Source: an uncultured Campylobacter sp. (lineage in GTDB: Bacteria; Campylobacterota; Campylobacteria; Campylobacterales; Campylobacteraceae). Taken from it: 10,232 bases of DNA. The notes beneath the pieces were generated by a model. It saw only the letters and a list, made by a program, of their open reading frames with translations. It was not told the origin of the DNA and made no database searches. This document shows, piece after piece, positions 1 to 5,901 of the stretch (positions are counted from its first letter, which is position 1; the number at the start of each line of letters is the position of its first letter). Position numbers and translations under genes: made by a program. The DNA lies in NCBI GenBank assembly GCA_905373295.1, contig CAJPSJ010000054.1:1-10232 (forward strand), in the 5' to 3' direction.

Positions 1-1229
1 GGCTTTTTAAATAAAATTTCGCGTCCGAAATTTAAATACTCAAGGTCGAAAATTTCGCCGCTTAGCCGCATAAAAGGTTTTGCCTTAGCGCTTTCATAGA
101 CGAAATTTACGAAGGCGAAAATTTTCTTACCACAGTTGGTGCTTACGAATTCGTCGTTTGGCACGACCTGCGCCGAAAATAGCCCGTTAAGATCGGCTCC
201 GTAGTAGATCAGCGGCGCGCAGACGTAAAGCTGGGTCTTGGCGATGTTTGAAAGCACGAGCGAATGCATGACGGCGTTGTTTGCGCCGATTTTTTCATAC
301 GCGCGCTCAAAGCTCTCGCTTACGCGCGCTTTAAATTCCTCCGCGCTAAATTCATACGCGCCTGCAAGCCTAACGTCCCATTCCAGCGCGACTGCGTGCG
401 TGTAGGCATCCTCGTAGTACTCAAGCGGATGACCGATCTGAAGCGGCGTTTTTATATCCATCCACGCGATCTCCGCATCCCGCCACGCGCCGATTACCGC
501 GCTAGCGTCCTTTTCGCAAAAGGCCTGCTTGAGCTTGCCTAGATACGCGATGTAGGCTAGCTCGCTCTCATCTTCTGCAAGCGTCACCAGACGCTCCAAA
601 AGATCGCTAAATTCGCTCTGTAGCTTCGCCGTCTCATCCGCAAATGCCACGGCGTAGGGCGCCATTTGGGATTTGCCCTCGCGCTGCACTATCGTGCCGT
701 AGCAGCGCTCGCAGATCTCGCCGTGAGGCGTGCGCATAAACAGCTCCTCTTGCAGTAAAAATTCCTTCGCCTGCGCAAGCGAGCTAAATTCATTTTGCAA
801 GCGCTTGTTCGTGCCTTCGATAATTAGGGCTTGCCAGCTTTTTTGCATATCGCTTAGTACGAGCCCGATGCGGTGCACGCCCTTTAAAAGCTCCAGATAA
901 AACGGCTGCAAAATCCCCTGTGCGCCGGCTTCGGCGATAAGAGCCGCATGCATGCCCTCGTGTATTTCGCGCGTGAAATCGTACATTTTGCTTTTTAGCT
1001 CACGCTGCCGCGCCTCATCGTAGCCTAAGCGGCGGAATTCCTGCAGCAGCGGATCCTCTTTGAGATCCACGATGCGGCGCAACACGGCGATGCGCGCGGT
1101 ATCACCAGACTCAAAGCCGCAGATCTCTAGCCCGCGCGTGATCAGCTCGGCGTGTGGCTCGTCGTAGAGGGCGTTTAGTCGCGCCTTAGCGCTCGCTGCC
1201 ATCTCGCTAAGTTTTACAAAATCGTTCAT
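1..1229 (-). CDS. ciaB: CiaB-like invasion antigen B, N-terminal 409 residues (runs off left edge)
   Basis: The frame is open from ATG at 1229 to the window edge, giving 409 residues of a protein that is about 610 residues in C. jejuni. It is mostly helical, with no signal peptide or membrane segment. Recognisable stretches are VDLKEDPLL (54-62), a Cys pair CxxC (173-176) and GHPLEYYED (266-274) followed by AVALEWD (279-285), which I match from memory to CiaB. CiaB was described in C. jejuni as a protein secreted through the flagellar export apparatus and needed for host-cell invasion; its biochemical activity is not settled. The start is supported by AAAAGGA six bases upstream. The divergent neighbour is a Cj0915-like thioesterase, the same pairing as ciaB (Cj0914c)/Cj0915 in C. 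jejuni, which strengthens the call. The C-terminal third is not visible. Confidence 0.85.
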   Translation of the reverse strand, partial: MNDFVKLSEMAASAKARLNALYDEPHAELITRGLEICGFESGDTARIAVLRRIVDLKEDPLLQEFRRLGYDEARQRELKSKMYDFTREIHEGMHAALIAEAGAQGILQPFYLELLKGVHRIGLVLSDMQKSWQALIIEGTNKRLQNEFSSLAQAKEFLLQEELFMRTPHGEICERCYGTIVQREGKSQMAPYAVAFADETAKLQSEFSDLLERLVTLAEDESELAYIAYLGKLKQAFCEKDASAVIGAWRDAEIAWMDIKTPLQIGHPLEYYEDAYTHAVALEWDVRLAGAYEFSAEEFKARVSESFERAYEKIGANNAVMHSLVLSNIAKTQLYVCAPLIYYGADLNGLFSAQVVPNDEFVSTNCGKKIFAFVNFVYESAKAKPFMRLSGEIFDLEYLNFGREILFKK

Positions 1230-1294
1230 CGCGTATCCTTTTTGCTGTTTTTATCGTCTTTTTGCGAGCAGAATGTGTCTGCTTTGAGAGCAAA

Positions 1295-1300
1295 ATTCTA
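1295..1300 (-). promoter_or_regulatory. Candidate -10 box for ciaB
   Basis: TAGAAT on the minus strand, about 66 bases before the ciaB ATG. No -35 is evident, as is usual for Campylobacter sigma-70 promoters. Between it and the start lies a short inverted repeat, AGCAGA (1267-1272) with TCTGCT (1278-1283), which would form a small hairpin in the leader. Assigned by position and motif only. Confidence 0.35.
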
Positions 1301-1380
1301 TCCTCACGCTCGCTTAAAATTTTAAAATTTCGACATAGATTTTTGCCGATTGTATCGAAAAAGTGTTAAATTTGCGCGGT

Positions 1381-1386
1381 TAAAAT
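1381..1386 (+). promoter_or_regulatory. Candidate -10 box for the thioesterase gene
   Basis: TAAAAT on the plus strand, 28 bases before the ATG at 1415. It would give a short leader carrying the AAGGAG ribosome site. No -35 match is obvious. This is inferred from motif and spacing. Confidence 0.4.
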
Positions 1387-1414
1387 GCGAGATTTTTAAA
1401 TTTAAGGAGTAAAA

Positions 1415-1834
1415 ATGAGCGATTTAAACTTAGACGATTTCGGCGAGCCGCGCATCAAGGTCGTAGCGCTGCCTAAGGACACGAATAGCTCGGGCAATAT
1501 TTTCGGCGGCTGGATACTAGCGCAGATCGATTTAGCGGGCGCGACGGCGGCGCGCGAGATAGCGCCCGAGCGGGTCGTGACGATCTCGATGCAGGAGGTA
1601 ACTTTCAAGCAGCCCGTATTTATCGGCGATGTCATCAGCTGCTACGCAAAAGTCCTAAGCGTGGGAAATACCTCTATCCGCGTGCAGATCGAGGTCGCAG
1701 CGTTGCGGCTTGGTGAGGACGGATTTCGCGAGTGCCTGCACGTAACCAGCGCGATCGCAACCTACGTAAGCGTGACCAAATCAGGTCAGAAAAAGCCGAT
1801 CAGCGCGGAGATCAAGCGGCTGCACGGATTTTAA
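1415..1834 (+). CDS. Acyl-CoA thioesterase, hotdog fold, YciA / Cj0915 type
   Basis: A 139-residue protein of the single-hotdog acyl-CoA thioesterase family. It hydrolyses acyl-CoA to free acid and CoA in the cytoplasm; C. jejuni Cj0915 is a known hexameric member. The diagnostic stretch is PKDTNSSGNIFGGW (20-33), followed by QIDLAG (37-42), where D39 is the likely catalytic acid equivalent to the YciA aspartate. A second conserved piece, VTFKQPVFIGDVI, forms the strand after the central helix. The length is normal for the family. The start is fixed by AAGGAG six bases before ATG. It is transcribed divergently from ciaB, as its homologue is in C. jejuni. The likely substrate range is short to medium acyl-CoA, inferred from the family. 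No strong terminator follows it. Confidence 0.93.
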   Translation: MSDLNLDDFGEPRIKVVALPKDTNSSGNIFGGWILAQIDLAGATAAREIAPERVVTISMQEVTFKQPVFIGDVISCYAKVLSVGNTSIRVQIEVAALRLGEDGFRECLHVTSAIATYVSVTKSGQKKPISAEIKRLHGF

Positions 1835-2000
1835 AATTTTTCAGACTTTAGTTTCAGCTCAAGGAATTTTAGCGTCAAGCTTATAACGCGAAAATTCTTA
1901 TGTGGGATAAGCTTAGTGCGCAGAATTTGCTGCGTAAAATTTTATAATTTTAAGCGTGGAATTTTGCTGTGCAGTATTTTGGTGGAAAACCTAGCAGATG

Positions 2001-2032
2001 GAATTTTAGAATTTTAGAATTTTAGAATTTTG
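2001..2032. repeat. Tandem octamer array, GAATTTTA x4
   Basis: Four head-to-tail 8-base units; three are identical and the last ends in G instead of A. It directly abuts the hairpin at 2031-2070. Read on the minus strand the unit is TAAAATTC, close to the AAAATTTC unit of the array at 3477-3500. Confidence 0.9.
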
Positions 2033-2070
2033 CGGCGCGAAAATTTACAAGCAAATTAAAACGCGCCGCA
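2031..2070. terminator. Long hairpin between converging genes, possible two-way transcript end
   Basis: A perfect 9-bp GC-rich stem, TGCGGCGCG (2031-2039) with CGCGCCGCA (2062-2070), and inside it a second 5-bp stem AATTT (2042-2046) / AAATT (2053-2057) around a 6-base loop. Neither strand has a proper T run after the stem, so it is not a textbook intrinsic terminator. Its position between convergent genes still makes a transcript-end or RNA-protecting role the best guess. Confidence 0.45.
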
Positions 2071-2087
2071 GTAAGTGGTGCTAGCAG

Positions 2088-2291
2088 CTAGTTTGTAGCG
2101 TCTTGGAGCTCTTCTTCGATCTCGGAGTTGCTTTTTACGACCATGCCTGAGCCGTGGATGACGCTAGGCATGCAGGATGTGCAGATATGCACCGTCTCGC
2201 CGTTTTTATGCGCCTTGATAAAGACTGCGTTTTCATCATCGCTGCTTTTGAGCGAACATATATTGCAAATGTAAATATCGCCTGATTTCAT
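2088..2291 (-). CDS. Small CxxC/CxxC putative zinc-ribbon protein, function unknown
   Basis: A 67-residue protein with two Cys pairs, CNIC (9-12) and CTSC (37-40), 24 residues apart. This is the spacing of a small zinc ribbon. His28 and His35 lie between them, with H35 two residues before the second pair. The C-terminus (residues 54-64) is acidic and rich in Glu. There is no signal peptide or membrane segment, so it is probably cytosolic. The start is supported by AAGGA five bases before ATG, and a TAAAAT box lies at 2321-2326 on the minus strand. I do not recognise a named family, and zinc binding is inferred from the Cys pattern. It lies 73 bp downstream of the EI24-like gene on the same strand and could be read from it, though it seems to have its own promoter. 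Confidence 0.75.
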   Translation of the reverse strand: MKSGDIYICNICSLKSSDDENAVFIKAHKNGETVHICTSCMPSVIHGSGMVVKSNSEIEEELQDATN

Positions 2292-2320
2292 AGAAATCCT
2301 TTCTTAAAAAATTTTGCACT

Positions 2321-2326
2321 ATTTTA
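2321..2326 (-). promoter_or_regulatory. Candidate -10 box for the CxxC protein gene
   Basis: TAAAAT on the minus strand, about 30 bases before the ATG at 2291, with AAGGA between. Motif and spacing only. Confidence 0.35.
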
Positions 2327-2364
2327 TGAAAATTTCAAAATTTTTCATTGATTTTAGTTAATCT

Positions 2365-3105
2365 TTAGCGATTTTTATTGCGGGCGCTTTCGTCTATCAG
2401 CACTACGTGCGTCAAAAAGATGATGAAAAATAGTTGGAAAAATAATCCTACCAGCGGGATTAAACACAGCAGATAAAAAATAAAAGCGCTTAGGGCAAAT
2501 TTATATCCGCCGCCCATTTTATAAGAGCGCTCGAAGCTTTTCGCGCTTAACGCATTTGAAGCGACGTCGATTAGAACCAGCTTGTAATAGATATAAAAAA
2601 ACGGCACGTTGATTATGAATAAATTTATTACCGGCACAAACAAAAGCACCGAGCAGATAAATAAGATCGCTAAAAATTTTAAAATTTCAAGAGCCGTTAG
2701 CTTCAGTACTCGCGCCATGCTCGCTTCATCTGTGCGGCTTAGGCGGTAGTGGCGGGCGTTGATCTCTTTAGTGACTGCGGGTGTCAGAAAGGCCGCGATG
2801 ATAAGCGCGCAAAACACGCTAAGCATCAGCACCGCGAAGCTGGCAAACACCGAAAAAATCGCGCCGATAATCCACTTCGTAGCAGCAAAACTTAGAATTT
2901 TTGCAATTATTGGGAAGCGCTGTTCGTCCAAGAAGCTAAAATCGCCGCTTTGCGCGCCCTGCGAAAGCGCGTCAAAAAGCTCTTTGCCGCCGAAAAATGC
3001 GAGCGTGCCCAAGATTATAAGCGAGCACATAAGCGGCAATAGCGAGAGCAAAATAAACTTGCGCGTAAAAAAGTCCTGCTTTGCCAAATTAAAAATTCTA
3101 CCCAT
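2365..3105 (-). CDS. EI24 / CysZ-like integral membrane protein
   Basis: With the start at 3105 this is a 246-residue polytopic inner-membrane protein. Hydrophobic segments lie at about 17-38, 78-108 (long, possibly a bent pair), 140-165 and 205-235. It ends in a short basic tail (SARNKNR). The layout, the FLTPAV motif after the second segment, and the aromatic run after VPVINLF resemble the EI24 family, which includes the sulfate transporter CysZ. Epsilonproteobacterial members are uncharacterised, so a sulfate role should not be assumed. The frame stays open to an ATG at 3210, adding 35 residues. That upstream ATG has no ribosome site, whereas 3105 has AGGAG five bases before it and gives a normal EI24 N-terminus (MGRIFNLAKQDF). 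No sulfate-assimilation gene is nearby. Confidence 0.8.
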   Translation of the reverse strand: MGRIFNLAKQDFFTRKFILLSLLPLMCSLIILGTLAFFGGKELFDALSQGAQSGDFSFLDEQRFPIIAKILSFAATKWIIGAIFSVFASFAVLMLSVFCALIIAAFLTPAVTKEINARHYRLSRTDEASMARVLKLTALEILKFLAILFICSVLLFVPVINLFIINVPFFYIYYKLVLIDVASNALSAKSFERSYKMGGGYKFALSAFIFYLLCLIPLVGLFFQLFFIIFLTHVVLIDESARNKNR

Positions 3106-3124
3106 GTATGCTCCTATTTGCGTT

Positions 3125-3130
3125 ATTTTA
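3125..3130 (-). promoter_or_regulatory. Candidate -10 box for the EI24-like gene (near)
   Basis: TAAAAT on the minus strand, about 20 bases before the preferred start at 3105, giving a very short leader that still includes AGGAG. It competes with the stronger box at 3238-3243. Confidence 0.3.
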
Positions 3131-3237
3131 GCGACTTTTGCGACGGAATTTGAGCTGAGCAATTTGGCTACCGCACGAAAGCGCCTCATTAATCCGCTCG
3201 CTTGGCTCATTCGCTTGCTTTAGCCGGCTCATCTCGC

Positions 3238-3243
3238 ATTATA
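3238..3243 (-). promoter_or_regulatory. Candidate -10 box for the EI24-like gene (far, consensus)
   Basis: A perfect TATAAT on the minus strand inside CATATTATAATGCG. If used with the 3105 start it gives a leader of about 125 bases. If used with the 3210 ATG the leader is about 20 bases but lacks a ribosome site. Confidence 0.4.
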
Positions 3244-3476
3244 ATATGAAATTTATGCTTTGATCGCTCGCCCGCGTTTAATTTGCTCGTTTATCGTGTG
3301 TAAAAAAGAGACCAGATCTAGCTTGGTTTTTACCTGTTGCAAATATTTATTTGCTTGCTACGCGGAATTTTGCCACTTGTATGCAAGCAAAGCGTTGCAT
3401 AAAATTTCAGGCTCAAAATTGCAGAATTCCAAATCAAAGCCCTTTTTTAAAATTTGCCTGCCGAAATTTTATAGAT

Positions 3477-3500
3477 GAAATTTCAAAATTTCAAAATTTC
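3477..3500. repeat. Tandem octamer array, AAAATTTC x3
   Basis: Three 8-base units, the first beginning with G instead of A. It lies 31 bases beyond the dut stop codon. Unit length and composition closely match the array at 2001-2032, which also sits shortly after a minus-strand stop. Confidence 0.85.
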
Positions 3501-3531
3501 AAAGGGAAATCTCGCGCGCAAACCCACGACT

Positions 3532-4221
3532 TCACTTCGTCGCGTCGTAGATCTTTTGCAATTGCTCGTAAATTTCGTTTGCGCTTACTGCGCCTTTTGA
3601 TAGCACCTCGATTAGCACCTCGTTATCTTCAAGGTCTCCCCAGATTTTGCGGTAGCCGCCTTCTTTGTAGCCGTTATTTTGGCGGAATTTATTCAGCACG
3701 TTTTTGCCAATATATTTGGCAAAAAGTATGTCTAAGCTCACTCCGCATTTAATCGCGACGCGAAAAAAATCGGTCAGTAGCTCGCCGATTTGCAGCTCAA
3801 AGCCGCTTGTTTCGTGGATTATGAGCTCGATGTCGTTTACGATTTCGTAGATGCTGTATTCGCGCACATCGTAGGCGTAGGAGCTAAACTCCGCAAATCC
3901 GCTTACTGCCGTGACGTCGCTTACGATGTGATCGATCTCTTTGCTGCCGTAATATTGCTCTAAAATATAGCTCATTACGAAGTGCCAAATATCAACGATC
4001 TCGATGACGATATTATTCACGTCCGGCGCTGCAGAGATATTTTTCCAATGCTTCCACGCAAAGCTATCGATAAGCTCTGCGCATTCCATGTAAATGCAGC
4101 GCTTCCAGTTGATAAGTTTGCCGTTTTTTGTATAGCCGTCCTCCCAGCCCACGCCGTTTGTTTCGTCATTTAGGGCTTGTTGCATCAAAAACATCTCTTT
4201 TACTTTTTTATAATTTTCCAT
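3532..4221 (-). CDS. dut: dUTPase, dimeric all-alpha type
   Basis: A 229-residue cytosolic enzyme hydrolysing dUTP (and dUDP in this class) to dUMP and phosphate products. This keeps uracil out of DNA and supplies dUMP for thymidylate synthesis. It belongs to the all-alpha NTP pyrophosphatase superfamily (MazG-like), not the trimeric beta dUTPases. The metal-binding acids are visible as E46xxE49 (in MECAELID) and E74xxD77 (in EIVDIW), the same positions as in the C. jejuni enzyme of known structure. The family's C-terminal motifs are also present (NKFRQNNGYKEG, YRKIWG). The length is exactly that of the C. jejuni protein. The start is supported by AGGAG seven bases upstream and a consensus TATAAT at 4248-4253. 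It is divergent from the YhbP-like gene. Confidence 0.96.
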   Translation of the reverse strand: MENYKKVKEMFLMQQALNDETNGVGWEDGYTKNGKLINWKRCIYMECAELIDSFAWKHWKNISAAPDVNNIVIEIVDIWHFVMSYILEQYYGSKEIDHIVSDVTAVSGFAEFSSYAYDVREYSIYEIVNDIELIIHETSGFELQIGELLTDFFRVAIKCGVSLDILFAKYIGKNVLNKFRQNNGYKEGGYRKIWGDLEDNEVLIEVLSKGAVSANEIYEQLQKIYDATK

Positions 4222-4247
4222 AAAAATTCTCCTAATTTTGGCTCGCG

Positions 4248-4253
4248 ATTATA
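4248..4253 (-). promoter_or_regulatory. -10 box for dut
   Basis: Perfect TATAAT on the minus strand, 26 bases before the dut ATG, with AGGAG between. It sits only 21 bases from the opposing TATAAT at 4275-4280, so the two promoters share one short control region. Confidence 0.6.
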
Positions 4254-4274
4254 GCTAATAAAAGAAAATCATTG

Positions 4275-4280
4275 TATAAT
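4275..4280 (+). promoter_or_regulatory. -10 box for the YhbP-like gene
   Basis: Perfect TATAAT on the plus strand, 21 bases before the ATG at 4302, followed by GGAGG at 4291-4295. Because the promoter lies here, a longer reading from TTG at 4272 is excluded as the true start. Confidence 0.6.
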
Positions 4281-4301
4281 TTAGCAAAAAGGAGGCTTAA
4301 A

Positions 4302-4715
4302 ATGTGTGCCGCTCAAGATAAATTCGACGAGTTTTTAGGCAGGATGAAACTCCTATCTCTCGGAGTTTTGCGCAATAATCTGCCATATTGCTGCAGTGCA
4401 TTTTACGCCTACGATCCGCAAAATAAGGAGCTCATCATCGCAAGCGCGAGCGACTCCGAGCATATCAAAGCAGTCTTTGCCAACCGCGGAGTTGCAGCTA
4501 CGGTCGCGCTGGATACGAAATTTGTAGGCAGGATCAAAGGCGTGCAGATTTGCGGCCATATCCGTAGCGCGGATGAGCGCGAAACTTCGCTATATCTTAA
4601 GCGCTTCCCGTTTGCGCGCGCGATGGAGACCGATTTTTTTACGATCAGAATTGACTGGATGAAAATGACCGATAATACTCTAACTTTCGGCAAAAAGCTA
4701 ATTTGGGAGCGCTAG
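4302..4715 (+). CDS. YhbP / UPF0306 family protein, flavin-type split barrel
   Basis: A 137-residue cytosolic protein. The pattern matches E. coli YhbP: SAFYAYD (32-38) early in the barrel, RIKGVQICGHI (77-87), RFPFARAM (101-108), and IRID followed by TDNTLTFGKKLIW (123-135) at the C-terminus. This family has the FMN-binding split-barrel fold of pyridoxamine-phosphate-oxidase-like proteins, but its reaction is unknown. Whether this member binds FMN cannot be seen from sequence. The start is set by GGAGG six bases before ATG and by the TATAAT box just upstream. It is a single gene, divergent from dut. YhbP is about 147 residues, so the length is normal. It could instead be labelled a general pyridoxamine 5'-phosphate oxidase family protein. 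Confidence 0.85.
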   Translation: MCAAQDKFDEFLGRMKLLSLGVLRNNLPYCCSAFYAYDPQNKELIIASASDSEHIKAVFANRGVAATVALDTKFVGRIKGVQICGHIRSADERETSLYLKRFPFARAMETDFFTIRIDWMKMTDNTLTFGKKLIWER

Positions 4716-5036
4716 CTCGCTAAGAAATCGTCTATTTATTTTTACGAAATTTTAAACTTTGCGAGGATTAAATTTTATCTGGTAAAATTTTTAAAACTTG
4801 CATAAATTCTATCTTGTCTATTTTTCAAAGAATTTCACTATTAGACCCGCTTTAAAATTTCCGCTCGGTTGGTTTTTTGAATTTTACAGCATGGAATTTA
4901 GCGTAAAATTTCATCTTGCAAGCGGGGATTATCGCAAATTTTATTCCCTTAAAAGCGGAGCCTGCCGCGTAGAATTTCGCATGAAAATTTTAAAATTCTA
5001 AAATTTGGCTTTTCAAATTTAGCTTGACGCGCGAGC
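4716..5036. other. AT-rich gap, no gene seen
   Basis: Between the YhbP-like gene and the broken tautomerase. It is dominated by AAATTT/AAAATTTT words, for example around 4984-5005. The only frame of any length starts at a TTG at 4798 with no ribosome site and reads mainly as Phe/Lys/Ile from those words, so I do not call it. No clear terminator is visible after 4715. Confidence 0.6.
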
Positions 5037-5245
5037 TTAGCTTCGCTGCTTTCTGATTTCGCTTACTAGCCGCCCGCCGATCGCATAGTCGTCAGTGGAT
5101 ATTTCATCTATCGTAACTACCGTGGTTTTCTCGCCCTACCCAGCACGGCTACCAGGGCACCGGTGAGATTCTTGACGAGCCTTGCTTTTTGTTCGCGACT
5201 TAAGCCGCCGCGCTCTTTAGTGATTTTGACGTTTATGTAGGGCAT
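5037..5245 (-). pseudogene. 4-oxalocrotonate tautomerase family (DmpI-like), broken by a one-base deletion
   Basis: ATG at 5245 with AAGGAG five bases upstream begins MPYINVKITKERGGL. Pro2 (Pro1 after Met removal, the catalytic base) and Arg12 (Arg11) fit the family. The frame reads normally for 36 codons to VAVLG, then runs into a stop (TAG near 5122). If one base is restored after 5137 (AG to AAG), the frame continues KGEKTTVVTIDEI, then DDYAIGGRLVSEIRK, and ends at TAA 5037-5039. That gives 69 residues, the usual size. Every family landmark is intact on both sides, so the lesion looks recent, or is a base-call error. Such enzymes move protons between keto and enol forms; the physiological substrate in Campylobacter/Helicobacter is unknown. 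It is divergent from luxS. Confidence 0.85.
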
Positions 5246-5314
5246 TAATTCTCCTTAAAATAAACGCAATTGTAACTAAAATTTCGTCTGTGCGCCTGAA
5301 AGTGCGAAATTTTA

Positions 5315-5323
5315 TGTTAAAAT
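5315..5323 (+). promoter_or_regulatory. Extended -10 promoter element for luxS
   Basis: TGTTAAAAT, a TGn extension plus TAAAAT, ends 28 bases before the luxS ATG. The extended -10 compensates for the missing -35, typical of Campylobacter vegetative promoters. Confidence 0.55.
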
Positions 5324-5351
5324 CGCCGCGATCTGAATTTAAGGAGAAAAT

Positions 5352-5855
5352 ATGCCATTGTTAGATAGTTTTAAGGTCGATCATACCCGCATGAATGCCC
5401 CTGGCGTGCGGCTCGCAAAGAGCATGCGCACCAAAAGCGGTGATAAAATCAGCGTCTATGATCTGCGGTTTTGCCGCCCGAATTTAGAGATCATGAGCGA
5501 GCGCGGCACCCACACGCTGGAGCATCTTTTCGCGGGCTTTATGCGCGAGCACCTAAATAGCGCGGACGTCGAGATCATCGACATCTCGCCGATGGGGTGT
5601 CGCACGGGATTTTATATGAGCGTGATCGGCGCGCCTAGCGAGAGTGCCGTCGCGGCGGCGTGGAGCGCGAGCATGAAGGATATTTTGGGCGTGGGCTCTC
5701 AAGCGGACATCCCCGAGCTGAATAAATTTCAGTGCGGCACCTTCGCGATGCACTCGCTAGCTGAAGCTAAACAGATCGCGCAAAACGTGCTAAATAAGGG
5801 TATAGGCGTGATAAAAAACGACGAGATCGCGCTGGATCCAAGCAAGATAAAATAG
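5352..5855 (+). CDS. luxS: S-ribosylhomocysteine lyase LuxS
   Basis: A 167-residue cytosolic metalloenzyme. It cleaves S-ribosylhomocysteine to homocysteine and 4,5-dihydroxy-2,3-pentanedione, the precursor of autoinducer-2, and so recycles S-adenosylhomocysteine. The metal ligands are visible as H54 and H58 in HTLEH, and C128 in FQCGTF; the catalytic Cys83 lies in MGCRTGFY and the general base Glu57 in HTLEH. The length and N-terminus ([14 protein letters not shown]) are normal. The start is fixed by AAGGAG five bases before ATG. It appears to be a single-gene unit, with an extended -10 element upstream and a hairpin terminator 12 bases after the stop. No pfs or metabolic partner is beside it in this window. 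All active-site residues are intact. Confidence 0.98.
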   Translation: MPLLDSFKVDHTRMNAPGVRLAKSMRTKSGDKISVYDLRFCRPNLEIMSERGTHTLEHLFAGFMREHLNSADVEIIDISPMGCRTGFYMSVIGAPSESAVAAAWSASMKDILGVGSQADIPELNKFQCGTFAMHSLAEAKQIAQNVLNKGIGVIKNDEIALDPSKIK

Positions 5856-5866
5856 TTTTGAAATTT

Positions 5867-5901
5867 AAGAGATAGTGCAAAATTCTAACGCTATCTCTTT
5901 G
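5867..5901 (+). terminator. Intrinsic terminator after luxS
   Basis: An 11-bp stem, AAGAGATAGTG (5867-5877) with CGCTATCTCTT (5889-5899), containing one G-T pair and an 11-base loop. The right arm ends in TCTTT, which provides a short U run. It begins 12 bases after the luxS stop. Confidence 0.65.

Larger units (their letters stand above)
1835..2087. other. AT-rich gap between thioesterase gene and CxxC gene: repeats and hairpins, no gene
   Basis: No coding frame is convincing here. The gap holds an 8-bp inverted repeat AAGCTTAT (1877-1884) / ATAAGCTT (1907-1914), a four-copy octamer array (2001-2032) and a long hairpin (2031-2070). Two genes converge on it, so transcript ends from both strands are expected inside. 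Confidence 0.7.
3211..3531. other. AT-rich gap between the EI24-like gene and dut, no gene seen
   Basis: Short frames here have no ribosome site and are built from AAATTT words. The gap holds the TATAAT box at 3238-3243 and an imperfect hairpin in which GTAAAAA (about 3299-3305) can pair with the TTTTTAC run at about 3326-3332, plus an inner CCA/TGG. An octamer array lies at 3477-3500. The last part should contain the 3' end of the dut transcript. Confidence 0.6.

Noticed and set aside
264..542. 92-residue plus-strand frame at the left end
   Set aside because: Antisense to the clear ciaB frame, with no ribosome site and no family resemblance.
2001..2070. CRISPR-like array
   Set aside because: Units are 8 bases with no spacers; it is a simple tandem repeat next to a hairpin.
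3106..3210. 35-residue N-terminal extension of the EI24-like protein
   Set aside because: No ribosome site at 3210, whereas AGGAG precedes the ATG at 3105; kept as an open question in the findings.
3260..3752. Plus-strand frames of 72 and 133 residues between the EI24-like gene and dut
   Set aside because: No ribosome sites; the longer one runs antisense into dut, which is certain.
4798..5001. 67-residue plus-strand reading frame
   Set aside because: TTG start, no ribosome site, and its residues (Phe, Lys, Ile runs) come from repeated AAATTT words; no recognisable domain.
5246..5351. Riboswitch upstream of luxS
   Set aside because: The leader between the -10 element and the ATG is only about 20-30 bases, too short for an S-adenosylhomocysteine or other riboswitch.
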